Assembly: GCA_017395045.1 (NCBI GenBank)
Contig: JAFPWG010000013.1
Coordinates: forward strand, 1 to 64,000
Source: Bacteroidales bacterium
GTDB taxonomy: Bacteria; Bacteroidota; Bacteroidia; Bacteroidales; UBA932
Direction of reading: 5' to 3'
DNA: 64,000 nucleotides
Positions 20,706-28,738 of this stretch are shown piece by piece. Numbering within the stretch: position 1 is the stretch's first letter; each line of letters begins with the position of its first letter. The notes below the pieces were generated by a model. The model worked only from the letters and a program-made list of their open reading frames with translations, searched no databases and was not told the origin of the DNA. Made by a program: the position numbers and the translations under genes.

Positions 20706-21776
20706 GTGAATCCATTTCTGTTCCGTCTTTTCCGCGCCAACGAGACTTCTGTCCACGAACTGAACTACCTGTTCTGGGAGTGTACCACGCGCTGCAATCT
20801 GCATTGCCGCCATTGCGGCAGCGACTGTTCGGTCCTGAGCCGGGAGAAGGACATGCCCCTGGAAGACTTCCTGCGGGCCCTGGATACGATTCCGAAGGAC
20901 CATCGGCCTGCGGACTTTTCCGTGGTCCTGACCGGCGGGGAACCGCTTCTTCGGCCTGATCTGGAAACTGTCGGGCGCGAGATCCGCAAACGCGGTTTCG
21001 GCTGGGGAATGGTTTCCAACGGGTGGTTCTATGACGAGGAAATGCACGGCCGCCTGATGGCGGCGGGGATGGGGGCCCTTACCGTCAGCCTGGACGGTCT
21101 GGAGGCTTCCCACGACTGGATGCGGGGGCGTTCCGGCAGTTTCAGCCGGGCGCTCAGGGCCATCGGCATCTTTGCCAGGGAACCGCGCATCAATGCCGAT
21201 GTCGTCACGTGCGTAAACAAGCGAAATCTATCGGAACTGCCTGAAATCCACAGGATTCTGACGGACTTGGGACTGAAGCAGTGGCGGCTTTTCACCATCA
21301 TTCCCATCGGCCGGGCCGCATCGGACCCCGACATGCACCTGACGGATGAGGAGTTCGTGTCCCTGATGGAGTTCATCAGGACGAAACGGGAGGAAGGCGG
21401 GCCGATGAAGGTCACCTTCAGCTGCGAAGGATATCTGGGGCGGTACGAGGAAAAGGTCCGGGACATCCGCTACTTCTGCCGTGCCGGCATCAATATCGCT
21501 TCCATCCTCATCGACGGCCGGATCTGTGCGTGTCCGAACATTGACCGTGACCGCTTCTCCCAGGGAAGCATCTACGGGGACAACTTCTATGAGGTCTGGG
21601 AGAACCGGTTCGAGGCATTCCGCAAACGCGACTGGGCCCGGACCGGCATCTGCGCCGGCTGCAAGGAGTGGCGGAACTGCCTGGGTAACGGCATGCACAA
21701 CTGGCACGGCCCGTCCGAAGACGTCCTGCAATGCCATTATCGCAAGACGGTCGCCGTACCGCCGGCAGGGGAGTAG
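20706..21776 (+). CDS. Radical SAM/SPASM enzyme of an rSAM/lipoprotein system
   Basis: 356 residues from GTG 20706. The radical SAM cluster motif is C30-NLH-C34-RH-C37, inside ECTTRCNLHCRHCGSDC. FSVVLTGGEPLLRPDL is the GGE motif and LTVSLDGLEASHDWMRG the SAM-binding strand. The C-terminal ~100 residues form a SPASM-type auxiliary iron-sulfur region (RYFCRAG, GRICACPN, GICAGCKEWRNCLGNG, LQCHY). Such enzymes often modify peptides. It resembles the TIGR04133 rSAM/lipoprotein system by memory. It faces the lipoprotein and barrel genes, the presumed partners. The substrate is unknown; the mature CYGMP lipoprotein is the obvious candidate. Confidence 0.85.
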   Translation: MNPFLFRLFRANETSVHELNYLFWECTTRCNLHCRHCGSDCSVLSREKDMPLEDFLRALDTIPKDHRPADFSVVLTGGEPLLRPDLETVGREIRKRGFGWGMVSNGWFYDEEMHGRLMAAGMGALTVSLDGLEASHDWMRGRSGSFSRALRAIGIFAREPRINADVVTCVNKRNLSELPEIHRILTDLGLKQWRLFTIIPIGRAASDPDMHLTDEEFVSLMEFIRTKREEGGPMKVTFSCEGYLGRYEEKVRDIRYFCRAGINIASILIDGRICACPNIDRDRFSQGSIYGDNFYEVWENRFEAFRKRDWARTGICAGCKEWRNCLGNGMHNWHGPSEDVLQCHYRKTVAVPPAGE

Positions 21777-21782
21777 CAGGTT

Positions 21783-24707
21783 CTACACTTTCAGGAACGC
21801 GCGGCCGCTCCGGCCGTCGATGCAGATCTCGAGGGGCTTGTCCAAGTGGATGAGCCTCAAGTGTTTCGTCTCATATTCGGCAGGAAGGGCATCCAGCTCA
21901 GCGCCGTTGAACCCGTCTTCGGACCGGGCGAACTGGTCCACGTGGATGTACCCCACGTTGAAGGACGTCAGGTTCTGGAAGAAGTGCGTGCCCTGGCTCG
22001 GGTCGATCCGGAAGTTCGGCAGGACGCATTCCACGAGCGCCTTCACTTCCGAAATGTCGCTCCATTTGACGGGGATGCCCAGCGACGGGACGCTGGTGCC
22101 CCAGCGGCCGAAGCCGATGAGGACGTAGCTCCGTCCCTCTTCGCGCATCTTGTTGTTCAGGGCGGCGACTTCCGCGGCGATTTCCGTGGTCTGCATCTTG
22201 TCGAACCGGTCCTCCGGGACGTAGACGATGTCGTGGACGTCCTTCACCCAGCCGGTGCCCAGGGCGCAGGCGGAACGGAGGAAGGCGCCGGAATCGTCGA
22301 TCTTGGTCCAGTCCACTTCGGAGGAGAGGCTGTCGGTCGAGATGGGGCGGATCTGCAGGACGTGGAAGGTGGACGTCTTGTGGGAGGGCTTGTCCAGGTT
22401 GGCCGCAAACTCGATTTCCACGCAGCACTTCATCTCCTTCTGGCCGATTTCCAGCAGTTTGCGGAGGATGTCGGCGAGCGGGAAGGTCCCGTAGCGGAGG
22501 ATATGGGCGAAGGTGACGAACTTGGGACCCTGCGGGAAAGGGGAGTCCACCATCCGCTGGTTCTCGTAGTCGAAGGTGGAAACCACCTTCTGGAGGTTCC
22601 GGAAATCCTTGCAGTCGGAGATGCGGAGGCGGTCCAGGTTCACGGCGTCGTCGACCGAGGTCTTGAACTTCTCGGGCCTCAGGTTCAGGGCGTACATGTA
22701 TTGTTGCGTCTCCCGCATCGTCAGTTCCGGCGTGGAGGTCTGGACCACGTGGCCGGGATAGGCGGGGGAGAACCGGAGCGTCTGGTCGCCGTCCACCACG
22801 GCCTTTCCGAGGCCGAAGGCGAGGCGGACGATACCCTCTTCGGGCTTCTCATGCCCGACGGGGTAGAAGTTCAGCGAGCGGGCGACGCCGGACAGGGTGG
22901 GGAACCACAGGCCGTGGTCCTCGGTACCGCAGACTTCCTGCAGGACGATGGCCATCTTCTCCTCGGAGATGACATTGCCCGTAGCCGTGATGTAGCTTCT
23001 GGACGACGCGAAATAGACCGAAGCATAAACGCTCTTGATCGCTTTGGAAATCAAGCGCAGCTCCTGGTCTTCGTTCTCCGAATAAGGCACCATGTAGGTG
23101 GAATAAACGCCGGCAAACGGCTGATAATAAGAATCTTCCAGTTTTGAAGATGAACGGACGGCCAGGGGCTTCCGGGCATATCGGATAAAGATGCGGAGGG
23201 CTTCCGTCAGGTCACTGGGCAGGGTGGAGGCCACGAATTCGGACAGGATCTCCTCGTCGGAGAGGTCGGCGCTGATGATATATTGGAGGCCGTTTTCCCG
23301 GATGAACCGGTCGAAGAAATCGGTGGTGACGACAAGGGTCCTGGGCAGCAGCACGTGTACGCCGTCCCAGTGGTTGTACAGGTCGTACCGCTGCAGGATC
23401 TGGTTCAGGAAGGCGAGGCCGCGGGCCTTTCCGCCCAGCGAGCCGTCTCCCAGCCGGGCGAAGCGGATGGCGTCGTTGTACAGTTCGGGTTCGAAGCGGG
23501 CGACGACGCCCAGTCCCTGGGCCATCCGGTAGTCGTGGATGGACTGGACGGTGGTCTTCCGGCGTTCGTCCGCATTGTCGAAGCTGCTTTTCTTGATGAT
23601 GTTCCCCACTTCGAAAAGGCCCCGGGCAAGAAGCCAGCGGGAGATGTAGTTCTTGCTGGCGAGCCGGTTGAGATCCTCGTCCGGCAGGGTGGCGATGATG
23701 CGCTCGGCCCCGTACAGGTCGCTGGCGCGGGCGATCACCTCGCCGGTCTTGTGATTCGTTACCACGAAGTCGCCGAAACCGAATTCCCGGCCGATGAATT
23801 CCGCCAGGTCGTGGTTGAGCGTCTTGGACCGCTTGATGAGGAAACCGGCCTTCAGGGAGGTGGCCACGGAGCGCATGCTTTCCTGCGAGGACTGCATCAG
23901 GATGGGCATCTTGGGATCGTCCTTCCGGATCATCCGGCACAGGTCGATGCCGGCGTCCAGTTTCTCCGACGAAGACTTGTCGCCGCGGTGCAGGACGAAA
24001 CCGATGTCCGAGATGACGCCCAGCATATTGGACTTGTATTTCTCGTAAAGGGCCACGGCGTCGTCGTAGTTGGTGGCCATCAGGATCTTGGGACGGGACC
24101 GCTTCCGGAGACTCTGCTGGCTTTCGTTCAGGGCGTCGCGGATGGCCGCGTTGTTCTGCTGGATGATGAGCCGGTACAGTTCAGGCAGATACGTGGAATA
24201 ATAGCGGACGGAATCCTCCACCAGCAGGATGCATTGGACGCCGTACTCCAGGATGTCCGCGGGGGCGTTCCGGCTGTCCTCCAGGAGCTTGATGATGGCG
24301 ATGATGAGGTCCGTGGAGTTGTTCCAGCAGAAGATGCCGTCGAAGTGGCTGCAGTCCTTATCCTCCATCTGCCGGTAGATCTGCTTGGCGAAGGCCGTGA
24401 GGAGGACGACGGAGGCTTCCGGGTCGATTTCCTTGACCCGCTTGGAGAAGTCGAAAACATCCACTTCCCCTACGTAGTACATCGTGATGACGAGGTCGAA
24501 CCGTTCTCCCTTCTCCAGCCGCGCGAGGGCGTCTACGGTGGATTCGGCCCGGATGAGTTCAGGCGGATTGGAAAGGTTCAGCTCCGAATATTCGGCAGCG
24601 ATGCGGGGTCCGAGGCGTCCGTCCTCTTCCAGGGCGAACTTGTCGTAATTGTTGCAGACAAGGAGGATCCGCCGGATCCTCCTTGCCATCAAATTCATGT
24701 CGGTCAT
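21783..24707 (-). CDS. PEP/pyruvate-binding (PPDK N-domain) protein with receiver-like N-terminus
   Basis: 974 residues, no signal peptide. Residues ~1-150 and ~200-320 look like two response-regulator-type alpha/beta domains (RRILLVCNN...FDLVITMYYVGEVDVFDFSKRV; SRPKILMATNY...GVISDIGFVLHRG...PILMQSSQ). Residues ~420-880 carry the pyruvate phosphate dikinase ATP-grasp domain: LGGKARGLAFLN, RSSSKLEDSYYQPFAGVYST, AIVLQEVCG, VEIEFA and HVLQIRPI. The swivelling His domain and PEP-utilising barrel of true PEP synthase/PPDK are absent, so it cannot do the full reaction. Bacteroidetes genomes often label it PEP synthase; its real role is unknown. A TATATTTG element lies 22 bp upstream. Confidence 0.85.
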   Translation of the reverse strand: MTDMNLMARRIRRILLVCNNYDKFALEEDGRLGPRIAAEYSELNLSNPPELIRAESTVDALARLEKGERFDLVITMYYVGEVDVFDFSKRVKEIDPEASVVLLTAFAKQIYRQMEDKDCSHFDGIFCWNNSTDLIIAIIKLLEDSRNAPADILEYGVQCILLVEDSVRYYSTYLPELYRLIIQQNNAAIRDALNESQQSLRKRSRPKILMATNYDDAVALYEKYKSNMLGVISDIGFVLHRGDKSSSEKLDAGIDLCRMIRKDDPKMPILMQSSQESMRSVATSLKAGFLIKRSKTLNHDLAEFIGREFGFGDFVVTNHKTGEVIARASDLYGAERIIATLPDEDLNRLASKNYISRWLLARGLFEVGNIIKKSSFDNADERRKTTVQSIHDYRMAQGLGVVARFEPELYNDAIRFARLGDGSLGGKARGLAFLNQILQRYDLYNHWDGVHVLLPRTLVVTTDFFDRFIRENGLQYIISADLSDEEILSEFVASTLPSDLTEALRIFIRYARKPLAVRSSSKLEDSYYQPFAGVYSTYMVPYSENEDQELRLISKAIKSVYASVYFASSRSYITATGNVISEEKMAIVLQEVCGTEDHGLWFPTLSGVARSLNFYPVGHEKPEEGIVRLAFGLGKAVVDGDQTLRFSPAYPGHVVQTSTPELTMRETQQYMYALNLRPEKFKTSVDDAVNLDRLRISDCKDFRNLQKVVSTFDYENQRMVDSPFPQGPKFVTFAHILRYGTFPLADILRKLLEIGQKEMKCCVEIEFAANLDKPSHKTSTFHVLQIRPISTDSLSSEVDWTKIDDSGAFLRSACALGTGWVKDVHDIVYVPEDRFDKMQTTEIAAEVAALNNKMREEGRSYVLIGFGRWGTSVPSLGIPVKWSDISEVKALVECVLPNFRIDPSQGTHFFQNLTSFNVGYIHVDQFARSEDGFNGAELDALPAEYETKHLRLIHLDKPLEICIDGRSGRAFLKV

Positions 24708-24729
24708 CTTCCAGGTCCTTTGCAGGATA

Positions 24730-24737
24730 CAAATATA
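24730..24737 (-). promoter_or_regulatory. -7 element for PPDK N-domain gene
   Basis: Minus strand TATATTTG, consensus match, 22 bp before ATG 24707. Confidence 0.6.
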
Positions 24738-24761
24738 AGGAAAATGCCGGAAATGTGTAAT

Positions 24762-25622
24762 CTACTGTGCAGTAACCATCCGGAACCAGGCGTCGCTGTC
24801 GGGGATGTCCCCCTTGGACCAGCAGGAACCGAAACGGTAGCGCAGCGGTTCTCCGGAAGCGACGGCGCGGACCAGGACCAGGTGGGTGCCGTCGTCCAGG
24901 ATGCCGGTCCAGTCGGCCCCGGACATCACGACGGCCACGCCCAGCATGCCGTCTTCCGGCTCATAGGTCTGGTCGGAGGCGTGCTCCCAGATGGCCACCG
25001 AACGCCCCGTGACGACGTTCTGGTCGTCCAGGGTTCCCTGTGCGGTGTGGATGTTGATGCCCGCGGCGACGTCCAGTGTCTTCGTGCCCGTAAAGGAATA
25101 GATGTCCTCCACGTCGCAGAAATAGGTGTCGGGAACCACGGTCACGGTCTTGTCCAGGGCGACTTTTACGCCCGGAGCGGCCTCCCACTCAGGATAATGG
25201 AGGGTGAACACGACCTTCTCGGGCTTGCTCTCCACGATGTCCCAGGAGCGGAAGTTGGTCTTCGGGAAAGCGAGTTTTCCGTCGATGAGCGGGGCGGATG
25301 CTCCGCCGCCCAGGGAGACGGCGACCTTGTAGCAGTCCTTGCCGCCGTGGTTGTGGTGGTAGAACTCGTCACTTTCCGTGAGGTAGCCCTGGTACCACTC
25401 GTCGGCGACGAGCTTGCCGGGCATCTTCACCCAGATGTCGATCCCCGGGGAAGTAGGGTTCCCTTCCAGCGCCTCGCCGTAGAAACGGCCGGCGATAAGG
25501 TTGTTCTCGAAGACGAAGTCGTCGGAGCGTTCCGGCACGAAGCGGGCCATCACCCGCTGTTCGGGCTGCTTGCACCCGGCGAGGGCCGCGAGGGCCAGGA
25601 TGGCGATGAGGACGCGTTTCAT
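24762..25622 (-). CDS. DUF4861-type lipoprotein of the kdu operon
   Basis: 286 residues with a lipobox (LAALAGC). Likely DUF4861 by eye: RSDDFVFENNLIAGRFYG near the start, GIDIWVKMPGKLV, HHNHGGKDCYKVAVSLGGG, YCEVED-like FCDVEDIYSFTG, and RYRFGSCWSKGDIPDSDAW at the end. The all-beta supersandwich shape recalls galactose-mutarotase or lyase-associated domains. The family is commonly found in pectin and uronate loci. It is the last gene of kduD-kduI-DUF4861 with 4 bp to kduI, so it probably acts on exported or extracellular uronides, either as a mutarotase-like enzyme or a hydrolase. The function is inferred from context only. Confidence 0.75.
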   Translation of the reverse strand: MKRVLIAILALAALAGCKQPEQRVMARFVPERSDDFVFENNLIAGRFYGEALEGNPTSPGIDIWVKMPGKLVADEWYQGYLTESDEFYHHNHGGKDCYKVAVSLGGGASAPLIDGKLAFPKTNFRSWDIVESKPEKVVFTLHYPEWEAAPGVKVALDKTVTVVPDTYFCDVEDIYSFTGTKTLDVAAGINIHTAQGTLDDQNVVTGRSVAIWEHASDQTYEPEDGMLGVAVVMSGADWTGILDDGTHLVLVRAVASGEPLRYRFGSCWSKGDIPDSDAWFRMVTAQ

Positions 25623-25626
25623 AAGG

Positions 25627-26472
25627 CTATTTCAGGTCTTTGGTGGCGCACCAGTCCATATCGTTGTAGTCGTCGTTCTCGCCGCACATGCCCCAGATGA
25701 AGGTGTAGTTGCGGGTGGCGCAGGCGGAGTGGATACTCCACTGCGGGGAGATGACGGCCTCCTCGTTGTGCATCCAGATGTGACGCGTCTCCTGGGGTTC
25801 GCCCATGAAGTGGCACACGGCCGCGTCCTCCGGAAGCTCGAAGTAGAAATAGACCTCCATGCGGCGGTCGTGGGTATGGGCCGGCATCGTGTTCCAGGTG
25901 CTGCCCGGGGCGAGCTCGGTCATGCCCATCTGGAGCTGGCAGCAGGGGACTACCTCCTTGACCAGCAGGCGGTTGATCGTACGCTCGTTGCTTTCTTCCA
26001 GGGAGCCGAGGTGCATGACCACGGCGTCCTTCTTGGAGACCTTCTTCACGCCGGTCTCCTTGTGGGCCGTGGCGGAGCAGAAGTAGAAATGCGCCGGGTG
26101 CCTGGGGTCCACGCTCCGGAAGGAGACATGGCGGTTGCCGCGGCCGATGTAGATGGCTTCCTTGTAGGGGATCTCGTACTCCTCGTCGCCCACTTTCACG
26201 ATGCCGGCAGGGCCGACGTTGATGATACCGATCTCGCGGCGCTGGGTGAAGTAGTCGGCCCGGAGGATTTCCGGAGCCTCCAGGACGAGTTCTTCGTCGG
26301 TCGGGACGGCGCCGCCGGCGATGATGCGGTCGAACATGGAATAGACCATGTTGATCTCACCGGGGACCATGATGTTCTGCACGAGGTACTCCTTGCGGAT
26401 CCTTTCCGTGTCGTAGTGTTTCGCGTCCACGTTGCTGGACGCCTGGCGGACGGTGCAATTGACTTTACTCAT
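25627..26472 (-). CDS. kduI: 5-dehydro-4-deoxy-D-glucuronate isomerase
   Basis: 281 residues from ATG 26472 (MSKVNCTVR), the usual KduI length. Isomerises 5-keto-4-deoxyuronate, the spontaneous product of unsaturated galacturonate released by GH105, to 2,5-diketo-3-deoxygluconate. The bicupin motifs are visible: YIGRGNRHVSFRS, AHKETGVKKVSKKDAVVMHLGSLEESNERTINR, and the zinc site MPAHTHDRRMEVYFYFELPE with His-X-His and Glu, then QWSIHSACATRNYTFIWGM. It starts 1 bp after the kduD stop. Substrate flow continues through KduD to 2-keto-3-deoxygluconate, then KdgK. Confidence 0.97.
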   Translation of the reverse strand: MSKVNCTVRQASSNVDAKHYDTERIRKEYLVQNIMVPGEINMVYSMFDRIIAGGAVPTDEELVLEAPEILRADYFTQRREIGIINVGPAGIVKVGDEEYEIPYKEAIYIGRGNRHVSFRSVDPRHPAHFYFCSATAHKETGVKKVSKKDAVVMHLGSLEESNERTINRLLVKEVVPCCQLQMGMTELAPGSTWNTMPAHTHDRRMEVYFYFELPEDAAVCHFMGEPQETRHIWMHNEEAVISPQWSIHSACATRNYTFIWGMCGENDDYNDMDWCATKDLK

Positions 26473-26473
26473 A

Positions 26474-27277
26474 TCACTTGGGCTGTTTTCCGATGTAAGC
26501 GAGGATGCCGCCGTCCACATAGAGGATGTGGCCGTTCACAGCGTCGGAGGCATGGGAGGCGAGGAACACGGCGGGGCCGCCGAGTTCGGACGGGTCGAGC
26601 CAGCGGCCGGCCGGGGTCTTCGCGCAGATGAAGCTGTCGAAGGGATGGCGGCTGCCGTCGGGCTGGATCTCCCGCAGGGGAGCGGTCTGCGGCGTGGCGA
26701 TATAGCCGGGGCCGATGCCGTTGCACTGGATGTTGTACTCGCCGTACTCGGAGCAGATGTTGCGGGTGAGCATCTTCAGGCCGCCCTTCGCGGCGGCGTA
26801 GGCACTCACGGTCTCGCGGCCGAGTTCGGACATCATCGAGCAGATGTTGATGATCTTGCCTTCCCGGCGTTCCATCATTTCGGGAAGGACGGCGGAGGAG
26901 ACGATGAACGGGGCGACGAGGTCCACGTCGATGACCTGCTGGAACTCCTGGCGTTTCATCTCGTGCATCGGGATGCGCTTGATGATGCCGGCGTTGTTCA
27001 CGAGGATGTCGATCTGGCCCACTTCGGCATGGATCTTTTCCACGAGGGCCTTGACGGCCGTTTCGTCCGTCACGTCGCACACGTACCCGTGCACGTTCGT
27101 GATGCCCGCTTCCTTATAATTGTTCAGGCCCCGCTCCAGTGCGGCTTCGTTGATGTCGTTGAAAATGATGTTCTGGATGCCGGCGGCGACAAAGGCCTTG
27201 GCGATGTTGAACCCGATGCCGTAGGAGGCGCCGGTGATCCAGGCGTTCTTGCCTTCGAGAGTGAAAGGATTGGTCAT
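26474..27277 (-). CDS. kduD: 2-dehydro-3-deoxy-D-gluconate 5-dehydrogenase / gluconate 5-dehydrogenase (SDR)
   Basis: 267 residues, classical short-chain dehydrogenase. The nucleotide-binding TGASYGIGFNIA motif lies near residue 17, NNAG near 95, and the catalytic Ser-Tyr-Lys appears in ICSMMSELG and SAYAAAKGG. C-terminal residues include GRWLDPSELGGPAVFLAS and VNGHILYVDGG. Next to kduI the probable reaction is NAD-linked reduction of 2,5-diketo-3-deoxygluconate to 2-keto-3-deoxygluconate. First gene of a three-gene minus-strand operon whose promoter carries a 16-bp palindromic operator shared with the LacI gene at 28739. Confidence 0.93.
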   Translation of the reverse strand: MTNPFTLEGKNAWITGASYGIGFNIAKAFVAAGIQNIIFNDINEAALERGLNNYKEAGITNVHGYVCDVTDETAVKALVEKIHAEVGQIDILVNNAGIIKRIPMHEMKRQEFQQVIDVDLVAPFIVSSAVLPEMMERREGKIINICSMMSELGRETVSAYAAAKGGLKMLTRNICSEYGEYNIQCNGIGPGYIATPQTAPLREIQPDGSRHPFDSFICAKTPAGRWLDPSELGGPAVFLASHASDAVNGHILYVDGGILAYIGKQPK

Positions 27278-27315
27278 CTTATTGAAAATTTAACGGTTTT
27301 CTATCGTGTCGGCTG

Positions 27316-27323
27316 CAAAGATA
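27316..27323 (-). promoter_or_regulatory. -7 element for kduD operon
   Basis: Minus strand TATCTTTG, 38 bp before the kduD ATG; its upstream end overlaps the palindromic operator by 3 bp. Confidence 0.65.
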
Positions 27324-27336
27324 CAAACGTTTGTAT
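27321..27336. promoter_or_regulatory. LacI-type operator of the kdu operon
   Basis: Perfect 16-bp palindrome ATACAAACGTTTGTAT with the central CG typical of LacI-family sites. It overlaps the kduD -7 element, so binding should block transcription. The core CAAACGTTTGTAT recurs before the LacI gene at 28739. Confidence 0.75.
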
Positions 27337-27386
27337 TTATTTCAAAATCTTTCTGTCGCGCTGTTCCGTTTTTGGCGGAAAACCAG

Positions 27387-27394
27387 TATCTTTG
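27387..27394 (+). promoter_or_regulatory. -7 element for TlpA-like gene
   Basis: TATCTTTG, 15 bp before ATG 27410. Confidence 0.6.
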
Positions 27395-27409
27395 CCATAA
27401 TCTTTGAAC

Positions 27410-28519
27410 ATGAAAAAGTTAGTGTTTCTTGCTTCCGCCATCCTCGCAGTGATGGCGGCCTCCTGCTCCCAGGAAGGAGTGAAGTATGTCGTGAAGGGCA
27501 CCGGTCCCGAAGACGGCGTCGTGGTCCGTCTCATCGACAAACTCAGTGACGAGCCCATCGACAGCGCGGTTGTCGCCGGCGGTGTCTTTCAGCTCAAAGG
27601 AAAGGCTGCGAAGGATGCCTTCCTGAACCTGACCGCGGAGGGCGATGACTGGACGTTCATGCTCTTCAACGACGGCGTGCCCGTGGAAGTGGACTTCGCG
27701 GACAATTCGCTTTCCGGTTCGGACCTGAACAATCGTCTGAGCGACTGTGACCACCGCAATACGGATGCCTATAACGCGTACCAGCAGGTCATTGAAACCT
27801 TCGAAGCCCTTCCCGAGGAAGAGCAGGAAGCCCGGATGGAGGAATTCATCCCGCAGTACCGTGCCGCGTTGCAGCAGTATTCCGATTTCTATATGGACCT
27901 GATCGACCAGAACAAGGACAACCTCGTCCCCGTCGCTTTCATCGAAGATGTGCGTTCCCTTGCCGGTCCGGACAAGCTCAATGAACTGCTGGCGTCCGAT
28001 GCGGCCTTCGCCCGGCACCCCTATGTGCTGGACCTCAAGCGCAGGATCGATGAAGCCGAAGCTCGTCAGAAAGCCGCCGAGGAAAAGAAGAAAGCCATCA
28101 TCGGCGAGAAGTTCCTGGATCTCGAGGAGGCCGATACCGACGGCAACATGCACAAACTGAGCGAGTATGTGGGCCAGGGTAAGTGGGTCCTCGTGGATTT
28201 CTGGGCATCCTGGTGCGGTCCCTGCAAGGCCGAGATGCCCAACGTCGTCGCCGCTTACAAGAAGTATCATAAAAAGGGATTCGACATCGTGGGCCTCTCC
28301 TTCGACCGGGAGAAAGAGCCGTGGGTGAAGGCCATTTCCGAGTGGGAGATGCCCTGGATCCACCTCTCCGACCTGAAGTACTGGAAGAGCGTCGCCTCCG
28401 ACGTCTATTCCGTCAATTCCATCCCGGACAACCTCCTCATCGACCCGGAAGGCACCGTCGTGGCCCGCGGCCTCCGCGGCGCCGCCCTCGAGGCCAAACT
28501 GGCGGAGGTGATCAAATAA
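27410..28519 (+). CDS. TlpA/ResA-like thiol-disulfide oxidoreductase lipoprotein (DUF4369-like N-domain)
   Basis: 369 residues from ATG 27410; a TTG two codons upstream is not needed. Lipobox ILAVMAASC. Residues ~25-130 look like the DUF4369 beta domain, ~130-235 are helical and charged (EARQKAAEEKKKA), and ~240-369 form a thioredoxin fold with WASWCGPCKAEMP (Cys ~268 and ~271) and the cis-proline loop in SVNSIPDNLLI. Predicted periplasm-facing disulfide reductase. It is divergent from the kdu operon, but its own promoter lies away from the operator, so a link to pectin metabolism is not implied. Confidence 0.88.
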   Translation: MKKLVFLASAILAVMAASCSQEGVKYVVKGTGPEDGVVVRLIDKLSDEPIDSAVVAGGVFQLKGKAAKDAFLNLTAEGDDWTFMLFNDGVPVEVDFADNSLSGSDLNNRLSDCDHRNTDAYNAYQQVIETFEALPEEEQEARMEEFIPQYRAALQQYSDFYMDLIDQNKDNLVPVAFIEDVRSLAGPDKLNELLASDAAFARHPYVLDLKRRIDEAEARQKAAEEKKKAIIGEKFLDLEEADTDGNMHKLSEYVGQGKWVLVDFWASWCGPCKAEMPNVVAAYKKYHKKGFDIVGLSFDREKEPWVKAISEWEMPWIHLSDLKYWKSVASDVYSVNSIPDNLLIDPEGTVVARGLRGAALEAKLAEVIK

Positions 28520-28631
28520 CGCGTCGAATGTAAATTACAATTAATCAGTAAGTTATTAAAAAGTGCCCGGGTGGATTCACCCGGGCATATTTGTGTAATT
28601 TACTGACGATGAATGAATTGCATTCGACGCG
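28520..28631. repeat. Nested inverted repeat with central terminator-like hairpin
   Basis: Three nested pairs of arms. Outer: CGCGTCGAATG (28520-28530) with CATTCGACGCG (28621-28631). Middle: TCAGTAA (28545-28551) with TTACTGA (28600-28606). Inner: TGCCCGGGTG (28564-28573) with CACCCGGGCA (28578-28587), loop GATT. The inner hairpin starts 45 bp after the TlpA-like stop and probably ends that transcript. The T-run is weak on the plus strand and better on the minus strand (CTTTTT). Confidence 0.75.
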
Positions 28632-28694
28632 ATAATCACTCCTGCCGTCCGGATATCCTGTCAGATGGGAAAATCTTTGTCACGGATGTTTGTG

Positions 28695-28707
28695 CAAACG
28701 TTTGTAT
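28695..28707. promoter_or_regulatory. LacI-type operator before lacI-kdgK-eda
   Basis: CAAACGTTTGTAT, with the 10-bp palindrome CAAACGTTTG, identical to the core of the kduD operator. It ends 17 bp before the -7 element, in the -33 region, so the LacI protein probably represses its own operon. Confidence 0.7.
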
Positions 28708-28724
28708 TATTAAAAAGGAATGTC

Positions 28725-28732
28725 TATCTTTG
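28725..28732 (+). promoter_or_regulatory. -7 element for lacI-kdgK-eda operon
   Basis: TATCTTTG ends 6 bp before ATG 28739, again a near-leaderless arrangement. Confidence 0.65.
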
Positions 28733-28738
28733 CGGCCG

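Noticed and set aside
23283-25700. 805-codon plus-strand open frame
   Set aside because: Antisense to the PPDK N-domain and DUF4861 genes; both sense genes have clear families.
28520-28631. Nested inverted repeat read as an integron attC site
   Set aside because: No core-site consensus, no integrase and no cassette array nearby.
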